NCBI RefSeq assembly: GCF_023954305.1 | Contig: NZ_JAMLIG010000001.1 | Location: 1,240,001-1,304,000, forward strand | Reading direction: 5' to 3' | DNA length: 64,000 nt | Origin: Mesorhizobium sp. | GTDB taxonomy: Bacteria > Pseudomonadota > Alphaproteobacteria > Rhizobiales > Rhizobiaceae | Part shown: positions 10,108 to 18,448 of the stretch, piece by piece | How the letters are laid out: each line of letters opens with the position of its first letter | Position numbering within the stretch: the first letter of the stretch is position 1 | The notes under the pieces: generated by a model | What the model was told of the DNA's origin: nothing | Seen by the model: the letters and a program-made list of their open reading frames with translations, nothing else | Database searches by the model: none | Made by a program: the position numbers and the translations under genes

Positions 10108-10251
10108 CTCTGGCCTGCCGGCCATCTCCCCCACCCAGGGGGAGATCGGCAGTTCCGACGACGGCGCGCGTCCGGTAGCGGCGGCGATTGGCGAAGCCCT
10201 GGACGACAGCTGATCTCCGCCCCTGTGGGGGAGATGCCCGGCAGGGCAGAG
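10108..10251. repeat. Palindromic repeat element between glnD and murJ
   Basis: Two arms about 26 bases long (10108-10133, containing GGCCATCTCCCCCAC, and 10225-10251, containing GTGGGGGAGATGCCC) are inverted and largely complementary. They enclose about 90 bases with a second, weaker inverted pair. The CTCCCCC...GGGGGAG core is the type commonly scattered through rhizobial intergenic regions. The element fills most of the 235-bp gap. Confidence 0.75.
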
Positions 10252-10293
10252 GCGGGCGCGACAAAGCGCCGGGACCATGGTGAAACAGCCTTC

Positions 10294-13104
10294 TCACTTC
10301 GCAGCCACCGCTTCCGCCGCCTTCGTCCGCTGCGGCCGCGGCTCGCCGCCCTGCAGCGTCGCGATCAGCCGCTCGCGGATTGCCGCCTGGCGCGTTGGGT
10401 TCTCGATCTTCTGCCCGGTCAGGTCGGTCACGTAGAACGTGTCGATCACCTTCTCGCCGAAGGTGGTGATGTGGGCCGAGGCGATGTCCAGCGACAGATC
10501 CGAGATCGCGCCGGTGATCTCCGACAGGAGGCCCGGCCGGTCGAGCCCCTCGACCTCGATGACGGAAAAGCGGTTGGACAGCGCGTTGCGGATTTCGGCG
10601 AAGGGCTCGATGGTGAACGCCTTGGCGCCGCGCTTCGGCTTGGTCCGCTTTTCGATCATTTCGGGCAGCCAGGTGCGGCCCGACAGCACGTCCTCGATCA
10701 GTTTGCCGACCCGCTCGCCGCGGCGGCGTTCGTCCTCGTCCATGTCGAATTCGCGGCTGATCAGGATCGTGTCCAGCGCCCGCCCGTCGGTCGTGGTGAA
10801 GATCTGGGCGTCGACGATGTTGCCCCCGGCCGCGGCACAGGCGCCGGCGATGACGGAGAGCAGGCGCGGATGGTCGGGCGCGAGCACGGTGATCTCGGTC
10901 ACCGCCTCGAATTGATGCGTCTTGACCATCGTCGCCAGGCTCTTCTTCCCCTGGTCGGCCTGGCGGATGAAATCGGCATGCCGCAGCTGGTCGGCGAGGT
11001 CGACGGTCAGCAGGTAGTTGTCGTAGTGCAGCTTGACGAGGCGCCGGGCGTCGCGCTCGCTCCAGCCGGGCAGCGCCTCCAGCAGCCGCTCGCGAGCGGC
11101 GGCGGCGCGGGTTTCGCGCGCGACCTCGGAGAAGCCGCCGGTCAGAAGCAGCTCCGTCTCGTAATAGAGCGTGCGCAGCAGCTGGCCCTTCCAGCCGTTC
11201 CAGACCCCCGGCCCGACGCCGCGGATGTCGCAGACGGTGAGCACCAAAAGCATCTTAAGCCGCTCGACCGACTGCACGATCGCGGCAAAGTCCTCGATCG
11301 TCTTGCGGTCGTTGAGATCCCGCGTCTGCGCCGTCAGCGACATCACCAGGTGGTTCTCGACCAGCCAGGCGATCGTGTCGGTCTCCGACGGATTGAAGCC
11401 CATGTGCGGGCAGAGCCGCCGCGCGATCCTGCCGCCGGCTTCCGAGTGGTCCTCCGGCCGGCCCTTGGCGATATCGTGCAGCAGCACGGCGGTATAGAGC
11501 AGCTCGCGCTGGGCCTTCAGGCCGGGCATCAGCTTGTGCGACAGCGGATGCAGCTTCTCGCCGTCGCCGTGCTCCAGTTCCGACAGCACGCCGATGCAGC
11601 GGATCAGGTGCTCGTCCACCGTGTAGTGGTGATACATGTTGAACTGCATCATCGCGACGATCTTGCCGAAATCAGGGATCAGGCGCCCGAGCACGCCCGC
11701 CTCGTTCATCCGGCGCATGTTGAGTTCCGGGTTCCGGTCCGACGTCAGGATGTCCATGAAAAGGCGGTTGGCCTCCTCGTCGCGGCGCAGGCTGCGGTCG
11801 ATGAGGCCGAGCGAGCGCGTCACCAGCTTCAGCGCGTCCGGGTGGTATTCGAGCCCGTGGCGGTCGGCCAGCCAGAACAGCCTGAGCAGGTTGACCGGAT
11901 CCTTTTCGAAGATCTCGGCGGCGGCGATGGTGATGCGGCTGTTGTCGACGAAGAAGTCGCTGGTGCCGGGCAGCTTCTTCCTGCGGCGCGAGAACGAAAG
12001 GAAGAGGCGGTTGAAGCCCGGCACGTGCTTCGCCTGCTCTTCCTCGAGCGCGGCGCAGAAGATGCGGGTCAGGTCGCCGACGTCCTTGGCGACCAGGAAA
12101 TAGTGCTTCATGAAGCGCTCGACCGCCGACAGGCCCGGATGGCTGGTATAGCCGAGGCGCTGGGCGATCTCGCGCTGGATGTCGAAATGCAGCCGCTCCT
12201 CGGCCTTGCCGGTGGCGAAATGCATGTGGCAGCGCACCGCCCAGAGAAAGTCCTCGGCCTTCTGGAACAGGCGGAGTTCGGCGATGGTGAAGACGCCCTT
12301 CTCCACCAGTTCGGCCGCGGTCCGCACGCGGTAGAAATATTTGCCGATCCAGAACAGCGTGTGCAGGTCGCGCAGGCCGCCCTTGCCGTCCTTGATGTTG
12401 GGCTCGACCAGATAGCGGCTCTCGCCGGCCTTGCGGTGGCGCTCGTCGCGTTCGGCGAGCTTGGCCTGCACATATTCGGGGCCGGTGTCCTTCACCACCT
12501 CGTTGTCGAATCGAGCGACGAGGTCGTCGAACAGCTTCTCGTCGCCCCACAGGAAGCGGGCTTCGAGAATCGAGGTGCGGATGGTGATGTCGCCGCGCGA
12601 CAGGCGGATGCATTCATCGATGTTGCGCGTCGCATGGCCGACCTTGAGGCCGAGGTCCCACAGCACGTACAGCATGTATTCGGCGACCTGCTCGCCCCAC
12701 GGCGTCTGCTTGTAGGGCAGCACGAACAGGAGGTCGATGTCGGAGCCGGGGGCCAGCGTACCGCGGCCGTAGCCGCCGACCGCGATGACCGCCATCCGTT
12801 CGGCGGCGGAGCGGTTCTTGGAGCGGTAGACGTGGACGGTCGCGAAATCGTAAAGGGCGCGGATCACCTCGTCCATCAGATGCGACAGGCGCTCGGCGCA
12901 GGCGGAGCCGCCGCCGTCCTGCAAGAGCATCGCCTCCGCTTCCTTGCGGCCCGCCACGATGGTGCGCTTCAACAGCTCGACCGCCTGCTGCCTGACGGCC
13001 TTGCCCGAGCCGTCGCCGCCGGTCGGCGCGGTCAGCGCCGTCAACTCGCGGCGCAGCGCCTCGCCATCGATCATCTTCTCGAGCTTCAGGGGAATTTTCG
13101 CCAT
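10294..13104 (-). CDS. glnD: [Protein-PII] uridylyltransferase / uridylyl-removing enzyme GlnD
   Basis: This bifunctional glutamine sensor uridylylates PII proteins when glutamine is low and removes UMP when it is high. The 936-aa protein has the nucleotidyltransferase motif GGYGRG (residues 110-115) followed by GSDIDLLF (120-127). A central HD hydrolase domain has LLHDIAKGRPEDH, and two C-terminal ACT domains (about 710-920) contain TVLAPDHPRLLS and VEGLDRPGLLSEITG. All key residues are present. The start at MAKIPLKLEK gives the usual alphaproteobacterial length. Together with rpoN, ptsN and NAD-GDH in this window it forms part of the nitrogen-control equipment. Confidence 0.98.
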   Translation of the reverse strand: MAKIPLKLEKMIDGEALRRELTALTAPTGGDGSGKAVRQQAVELLKRTIVAGRKEAEAMLLQDGGGSACAERLSHLMDEVIRALYDFATVHVYRSKNRSAAERMAVIAVGGYGRGTLAPGSDIDLLFVLPYKQTPWGEQVAEYMLYVLWDLGLKVGHATRNIDECIRLSRGDITIRTSILEARFLWGDEKLFDDLVARFDNEVVKDTGPEYVQAKLAERDERHRKAGESRYLVEPNIKDGKGGLRDLHTLFWIGKYFYRVRTAAELVEKGVFTIAELRLFQKAEDFLWAVRCHMHFATGKAEERLHFDIQREIAQRLGYTSHPGLSAVERFMKHYFLVAKDVGDLTRIFCAALEEEQAKHVPGFNRLFLSFSRRRKKLPGTSDFFVDNSRITIAAAEIFEKDPVNLLRLFWLADRHGLEYHPDALKLVTRSLGLIDRSLRRDEEANRLFMDILTSDRNPELNMRRMNEAGVLGRLIPDFGKIVAMMQFNMYHHYTVDEHLIRCIGVLSELEHGDGEKLHPLSHKLMPGLKAQRELLYTAVLLHDIAKGRPEDHSEAGGRIARRLCPHMGFNPSETDTIAWLVENHLVMSLTAQTRDLNDRKTIEDFAAIVQSVERLKMLLVLTVCDIRGVGPGVWNGWKGQLLRTLYYETELLLTGGFSEVARETRAAAARERLLEALPGWSERDARRLVKLHYDNYLLTVDLADQLRHADFIRQADQGKKSLATMVKTHQFEAVTEITVLAPDHPRLLSVIAGACAAAGGNIVDAQIFTTTDGRALDTILISREFDMDEDERRRGERVGKLIEDVLSGRTWLPEMIEKRTKPKRGAKAFTIEPFAEIRNALSNRFSVIEVEGLDRPGLLSEITGAISDLSLDIASAHITTFGEKVIDTFYVTDLTGQKIENPTRQAAIRERLIATLQGGEPRPQRTKAAEAVAAK

Positions 13105-13150
13105 CGGCGGGGTCTATAGCCTGATTTGACCCCGCTTTGGAATGGGTGGC

Positions 13151-14335
13151 TCAGTGCGCCGTCCGGCTGAGCCGGCGCATGTTGGGCAGGAAGATGGTCA
13201 GCAGGCCGAGCAGCGGCAGATAGGAGCAGATCGCATAGACGAACTCGATGCCCTTGGCGTCGGCGACGACGCCCAGCACCGCAGCCGCTATTCCCGCGAT
13301 GCCGAAGGCGAAGCCGAAGAATACGCCGGCGATCAGGCCGACGCGGCCGGGAACCAGTTCCTGCGCGAAGACGACGATCGCCGGGAAGGCGGAGGCCAGC
13401 ACCAGGCCGATGACCGCCGACAGGACCTGCGTCCAGAACAGGTCGGCATAGGGCATCAGCAACGTGAACGGCAGCGCCCCGAGGATCGAGAACCAGATCA
13501 CGGTGCGCGCGCCGAAGCGGTCGCCGATCGGCCCGCCGAGGATCGTGCCCACCGCCGCCGCGCCGAGGAAGATGAACAGCATCACCTGCGAGTGCTGCAC
13601 CGAGACGCCGAATTTCTCGATGACGTAGAAGGTGTAGTAGCTCGACAGGCTGACCATGTAGATGTTCTTGGAGAAGGTCAGAAGCGCCAGCACCACCAGC
13701 GCCACCATCACCGTGTTGCGTGGCAGGCGCATCGGCTCGGCGCCGGCCGGACGCTTCGCCGCATTGGCGCGGTAGCGGCTGTACCAGGCGCCGACCTGAT
13801 AGAGGATCACCATCGACAGGAGCGCCGCGACCGTGAACCAGGCGACGCTGCCCTGGCCGCGCGGCACGACGATGAAGGCGGCGAGCAGCGGGCCGATCGC
13901 CGTGCCGAAATTGCCGCCGACCTGGAACACCGATTGCGCCAGGCCGTAGCGGCCGCCCGAGGCGAGGCGGGCGATGCGCGAGGATTCGGGATGGAAGATC
14001 GCCGAGCCGATGCCGATGAAGGAGGCGCCCAGCACCAGCAGCGGATAGGTCGACGAGGTCGCCAGCAGCAGCAGCCCCAACAAGGTCGAGGCGCTGCCGA
14101 AGGGCAGCGAATAGGGCATCGGCCGCTTGTCGGTGTAGAGCCCGACCACCGGCTGCAGCAGCGAAGCCGTCACCTGGAAGGCGAAGGTCAGGAGCCCGAC
14201 CTGCCAGAAAGCCAGCCCGTAATCCGCCTTGAGCATCGGATAGAGCGCCGCCAGCAGCGACTGCATCATGTCGTTGAGCAGGTGGCAGCCGCTCACCGCG
14301 AAGAGCACGCCGAAGACGGTGGTATTGGCATTCAT
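13151..14335 (-). CDS. MFS transporter, fosmidomycin-resistance (Fsr) type
   Basis: This 394-aa 12-helix major-facilitator protein most resembles the fosmidomycin-resistance exporters: the N-terminal FAVSGCHLLNDMMQSLLAALYP is typical of that group. The usual MFS loop 2-3 motif is replaced by GLYTDKRPMP, and loop 8-9 has GPIGDRFGAR. The ATG at 14335 is used. An in-frame TTG at 14365 overlaps the stop codon of the upstream MFS gene and would allow translational coupling, adding ten residues. The two MFS genes are tandem, same-strand and unrelated in subfamily. Substrate is unproven. Confidence 0.88.
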   Translation of the reverse strand: MNANTTVFGVLFAVSGCHLLNDMMQSLLAALYPMLKADYGLAFWQVGLLTFAFQVTASLLQPVVGLYTDKRPMPYSLPFGSASTLLGLLLLATSSTYPLLVLGASFIGIGSAIFHPESSRIARLASGGRYGLAQSVFQVGGNFGTAIGPLLAAFIVVPRGQGSVAWFTVAALLSMVILYQVGAWYSRYRANAAKRPAGAEPMRLPRNTVMVALVVLALLTFSKNIYMVSLSSYYTFYVIEKFGVSVQHSQVMLFIFLGAAAVGTILGGPIGDRFGARTVIWFSILGALPFTLLMPYADLFWTQVLSAVIGLVLASAFPAIVVFAQELVPGRVGLIAGVFFGFAFGIAGIAAAVLGVVADAKGIEFVYAICSYLPLLGLLTIFLPNMRRLSRTAH

Positions 14336-14361
14336 GCGCGGCGCGGGCGCGGCGATGTCGG

Positions 14362-15618
14362 TCAAGACGGCTCTCCCGGGATTGCGGCGCTGTATATCGT
14401 CCGCGACGCCCTTCGGGCAACGGCCCAGCCGAGGCACGCTCCTAGGGCCAGGATCGCCGCCGCGATCGCGAACGCGGCGCCCGGAAACGGCAGCGTGGTG
14501 TTGTCCGCAACCGTCAGCGAATAGACCCAGCCGAAGAACAGCGGCGAGGCGACGCCCGCGATCGAGGCGACGCTCATATTGGCGCCCTGCAGTTGCCCCT
14601 GCTCGCTTTCCGAGACGAGCTTGGTCATCAGCGACTGCAGAGTGGGCATGGCGAGCCCCCAGAAGGCATTGGGCAGCAGCGCCAGGGCGAACCACAGTGC
14701 GTCCGGCGCCAGCCCCATCGCCGCCAGGCCGACCGAGCCGCCGCACAGGCCGAGGATCATCGTCGCGCGCTCGCCCAGCCGCTTCGTCGCCGGCCCGACG
14801 AGGAGGCCCTGCACGACCATGTCCAGTCCGCCGGCAGCCGCGAGCAGCATGCCGACCTGGGAGGTGGTCAAGCCGAACTGGCTCCCGGCATAGAGCACCC
14901 AGACCGCCGAGAAGACGTGATGGGAGAAGTGCAGCAGGAAGTTGACGGTCGCGAGGCCCGACAGTTCGCGGTGCGACTTCAAGAGCATCAGCGCGCCGAA
15001 CGGGTTCGCCCGCCGCCACGAGAACGCCATGCGCTTTTCCGGCGCCAGCGATTCCGGCATGACGAAGACGCCGTAGACGAACACCACGCCGCTCAGCGCG
15101 GCGGCGAACCAGAACGGCGCGCGCGGCGAGATCTCGCCCAGCACGCCGCCCATCAGCGGTCCGAGCACGAAGCCGCCGCCGAAGGCCGCGCCGATCAGCC
15201 CGTAGGCTTTCGCCCTGCCTTCCGGCGGCGTCACGTCGGCCATGTAGGCGTAGACCGTGGTGAAGGACGACGTGGTGATGCCGGCGACGACCCGGCCGAG
15301 CGCCAGCCACCACAGGTTCGGCGCGACCGCCATCAGCACGTAGTCGGCAGAGAGCCCGGCAGCCGAGATGAGGATCACCGGCCGCCGGCCGTAGCGGTCG
15401 GAGAGCGAGCCGATCACCGGCGAGGCGACGAACTGCATCAGCGCCCACAGCGCCACGAAGACGCCGTTGATCCAGCCGGCATCGGAGGTCGAGCCGGCGA
15501 ATTCCTCGATCAGCGGCGGCAGGACCGGAATGACGATGCCCATCGCGACGATGTCGAGGATCGCCACGACGAGGATGAAGCCGATGGCGGATCGGCGGGC
15601 GGGGACGCGGAGCTGCAT
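14362..15618 (-). CDS. MFS drug exporter, TetA/TCR-like
   Basis: The 418-aa protein is a 12-TM major-facilitator antiporter of the tetracycline-resistance-like (TCR/Tet) group. TM1 has DIVAMGIVIPVLPPL with the group's conserved Asp and Gly-Ile-Pro. Loop 2-3 has GSLSDRYGRRPV, the canonical MFS motif A, and TM5 carries GGGFVLGPLMGG (motif C of exporters). A real tetracycline determinant is not implied: chromosomal relatives in rhizobia are general efflux pumps. Its stop touches the possible TTG start of the next MFS gene, so the two are probably one operon. Confidence 0.88.
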   Translation of the reverse strand: MQLRVPARRSAIGFILVVAILDIVAMGIVIPVLPPLIEEFAGSTSDAGWINGVFVALWALMQFVASPVIGSLSDRYGRRPVILISAAGLSADYVLMAVAPNLWWLALGRVVAGITTSSFTTVYAYMADVTPPEGRAKAYGLIGAAFGGGFVLGPLMGGVLGEISPRAPFWFAAALSGVVFVYGVFVMPESLAPEKRMAFSWRRANPFGALMLLKSHRELSGLATVNFLLHFSHHVFSAVWVLYAGSQFGLTTSQVGMLLAAAGGLDMVVQGLLVGPATKRLGERATMILGLCGGSVGLAAMGLAPDALWFALALLPNAFWGLAMPTLQSLMTKLVSESEQGQLQGANMSVASIAGVASPLFFGWVYSLTVADNTTLPFPGAAFAIAAAILALGACLGWAVARRASRTIYSAAIPGEPS

Positions 15619-15749
15619 GGATCTGGCCCAAAGGGAGGCGCGTTATAGCCGCGCCGGCCGCCGGCTGCCAGCCACGCCGGCATTCATCGCGCCGCATCCT
15701 GACACATCGATGTCAGGAGGCGATGGCGGCCTCGCCTGGCGGGCTGGTC

Positions 15750-18254
15750 TTACACCGCCCGCCGCAGCGACGTCCCTTCGCCGGAGGCAGCGGCGCGGAA
15801 ATCGGCCAGGGGCCGCGGCGGGGCCACTCCATAGCCTTGCGCATAGTCGACGCCGATCTCCCGCAAGGCGTTCAGGATCGCCTCGTTCTCGACGAATTCG
15901 GCCACCGTCTTCTTGCCGGTGATGCGGCCGATGCGGTGGATCGCCTCGACCATGGCGCGATCGATCGGATCCTCCACGATGTCCTTCACGAAGCTGCCGT
16001 CGATTTTGAGATAGTCGACCGGCAGGTTCTTGAGATAGCCGAAGGAAGACATGCCGGCGCCGAAATCGTCGAGCGAGAAGCAGCACCCGAGGGCCTTCAT
16101 CGCCTCGATGAAGGAGCGCGCGGTCGCCAGGTTGGCGATGGCACTTGTCTCGGTGATCTCGAAGCACACGAGGTCGTGCGGCACGCCATGGCGGCGGAAC
16201 TCGTCGCGCACGAAGTCGCAGAAGGCCGGATCGCCGATCGTGTGGCCGGAGAGGTTGATCGCCCAGGTCGAGATCGGCGGGGCGTCCCGGTCGGCAAGGT
16301 GCGCTCCGATCGCCGCGAAGGCATGGGCGACGACCCAGCGGTCGATCTGCGGCATCAGGCCGAACCGTTCGGCCGAGGGCATGAACGCGCCGGGCGACAC
16401 CAGCCCGCTGCCGGTGTCGGCGAGGCGCAGCAGCAGTTCGACGTGGCGGTCGGCGGGCTCGCCCGACACCTGCACGATTTCCTGCGCGAACAGCACGAAC
16501 CTGTCCTCGTCGATCGCCCGGCGGATCCGCTGCACCCAGGCCATCTCGCCAATTCGCGCTTCCAGCTCGGCGTCGCCCGAAATGTGGATCTGGATCCGGT
16601 TTCGGCCCTTTTCCTTGGCGAGATAGCAGGCCACGTCGGCGGCCTGGAGCGCCTCTTCGAGCGACATGCTCGGGTCGGACACCTCGATCAGGCCGATGCT
16701 GACGCTCACCGCGAAGGCGCGCGAATTCCAGCGGAAGCCCAGGTCCTGGACCGATACGCGCAGCCGTTCGGCAACTTCGGTGGCCTTTTCGAGCGAACGC
16801 TCGGGAAGGATGATGCCGAATTCGTCGCCGCCGATGCGGGCGACCATGTCCCCGGGCCCGACTTCCTGCTGCAGCGTCCGCGCCATCTGACGCAGCAGTT
16901 CGTCGCCGGCGACATGGCCGCAGGTGTCGTTGACGATTTTGAACTGGTCGAGGTCGAGGAACATCATCGCGTGCGATCCGGGAGCGTCGGCAAGACCGGC
17001 GATGAGTTGACCCAATTTGGTCTCGAATGCCCGCCGGTTCGGGGTCTCGGTCAGCGCGTCGTGCGTCGCCTGGTGAGAGAGGCGGTTGATGAACTCGTTC
17101 TCGCGCGTCATGTCGTGCAGCACGATGACCGCGCCGGAGACCTTTCCGTCCATCTTCAGCGGGGCGGCGACCATCGCCACGGGGACGCGGCTTCCGTCGC
17201 GGCGCACCAGCACGCGCGGCGCGGATGTCGACGAGACGCTTTCTCCGTCCAAGAGCCTCTCGAGAATCCTATGCATCGAAGGAGCGCCGCTGTCGTCGTC
17301 GAAAGTGAAGAGGTCGGCAAGCCGCGCATGGATCGCTTCGGTCGGCCCGACGCCGAGCAGCGTCTCGGCGAAGCGGTTGAGGTAGTCGAGGCGGCCTTCA
17401 TTGTCCGTCGTCAGCACCGCCTGTCCGATTGAGCCCAGGGTGATCCCGGCCCGCTTGCGTTCGGCGATCAGCGCAACCTCGAAGTCGGCCCGCTCCTTCA
17501 GCAGGGACCGCGTGCGCAAGGTGGCGAGCAGGATGAGCAGCAGGGCGGAGGCGATGTTGACGCCGAACAGGATCGCGGTGATGGCGCGGGAGCCGCGTCC
17601 GAGCGATTGCGAATAGGCAACCGTCAAGGGTTTGATCTCGGCGTCGAGGCGGTCGATCTGCCTTATCCAGAATTCGATCTGCAACCGGACAGGCGACGGA
17701 ACCCGCGCGCGTTCCGCCTCGATCCGCTTGCCGAGCGCGGCGAGCTCGAGGATCTTCACGTCCGCAACCGCCCAGTGGTCGATGGCCTCGGCCAGATAGG
17801 GGACGCGGCTGAAATAGCTGTAGAGCCAGATCATGCTGGCGATGTCGGAAGGATGATTGCCGCCGGCGGTCAGGCCGTCGCGCGCCGCCTTCTTGTCCGG
17901 CGGTACGGCATTCAGGGCCAGCCGCGCCTTCCTGTCGCCCAGAGGCACGGAAATCGCCTGATGGAAGAGGCGAAGCATCTCCGGATCGCCATGGGCGGCG
18001 TAGTGCTCGAGCGAATGAATGGCCTGCTTGTAGCCTTTCGACCAGAAGCTCTCGCCCCCGACATAGCTGCGCACGGCAGAGAGCGTGTAGATCGAAAGAG
18101 AGGCGATCAGAGTCTGTGCAAGCACGACCGCGACGAAAGGCCAGACGACCCCGACCAGCTTGCCCGGTGTGTAACGCGCCTTGGCCGTTTCGCGTTCGAA
18201 ATCCAACCGCGACCTCTCGAGCGCCCCCTCGCCGTGGCATCCGTCGGACGCCAC
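15750..18254 (-). CDS. Membrane PAS-GGDEF-EAL cyclic-di-GMP protein
   Basis: This 834-aa bifunctional c-di-GMP protein has a short cytoplasmic N-terminus and TM1 (about residues 33-58). A periplasmic sensor of about 165 aa matches no family I recognise; TM2 follows at about 224-246. A PAS domain spans 265-385, GGDEF about 390-560 (GGDEF motif intact at 475-479), and EAL about 585-834. Two details matter. The RxxD inhibitory site expected just before GGDEF is absent. The EAL signature reads ELLLRL rather than EALLR, although the metal-binding DDFGAG and KIDGSFVKD motifs are intact. Both activities are thus possible, with phosphodiesterase more likely. The GTG start precedes the first basic/TM region. 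No partner genes are adjacent. Confidence 0.92.
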   Translation of the reverse strand: MASDGCHGEGALERSRLDFERETAKARYTPGKLVGVVWPFVAVVLAQTLIASLSIYTLSAVRSYVGGESFWSKGYKQAIHSLEHYAAHGDPEMLRLFHQAISVPLGDRKARLALNAVPPDKKAARDGLTAGGNHPSDIASMIWLYSYFSRVPYLAEAIDHWAVADVKILELAALGKRIEAERARVPSPVRLQIEFWIRQIDRLDAEIKPLTVAYSQSLGRGSRAITAILFGVNIASALLLILLATLRTRSLLKERADFEVALIAERKRAGITLGSIGQAVLTTDNEGRLDYLNRFAETLLGVGPTEAIHARLADLFTFDDDSGAPSMHRILERLLDGESVSSTSAPRVLVRRDGSRVPVAMVAAPLKMDGKVSGAVIVLHDMTRENEFINRLSHQATHDALTETPNRRAFETKLGQLIAGLADAPGSHAMMFLDLDQFKIVNDTCGHVAGDELLRQMARTLQQEVGPGDMVARIGGDEFGIILPERSLEKATEVAERLRVSVQDLGFRWNSRAFAVSVSIGLIEVSDPSMSLEEALQAADVACYLAKEKGRNRIQIHISGDAELEARIGEMAWVQRIRRAIDEDRFVLFAQEIVQVSGEPADRHVELLLRLADTGSGLVSPGAFMPSAERFGLMPQIDRWVVAHAFAAIGAHLADRDAPPISTWAINLSGHTIGDPAFCDFVRDEFRRHGVPHDLVCFEITETSAIANLATARSFIEAMKALGCCFSLDDFGAGMSSFGYLKNLPVDYLKIDGSFVKDIVEDPIDRAMVEAIHRIGRITGKKTVAEFVENEAILNALREIGVDYAQGYGVAPPRPLADFRAAASGEGTSLRRAV

Positions 18255-18448
18255 GCCTTATCCCTTCGAGACGTCGGATGTCGTTGCGGGCGGTCTGCTA
18301 CCGCTCGTCTCCCGCGATCGTCTCACACACGCCTGCGGAGAACGCGCCATAAAGGCTTGCCTTGCGCTCCCTCCCCGGGACCATGACAGCCGAAACTTAA
18401 TGAAATGCTAGAAATACCGACGACATCCCGGTCGGGGGGGGGCCGGCA

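Noticed and set aside
6693..10178. Very long open frames opposite to real genes (also 10003-13119, 18473-21271, 54810-57818)
   Set aside because: They are antisense to trpS/murJ, glnD, mutS and gdhB, rich in Arg, His, Asp and Gly, without recognisable domains. In GC-rich coding DNA such opposite frames stay open by composition.
13151..15697. A single 848-codon frame that would fuse two transporters
   Set aside because: Its first half is an out-of-frame, Arg-rich reading of the TetA-like gene (14362-15618); only the part from about 14335 down is a true MFS protein.
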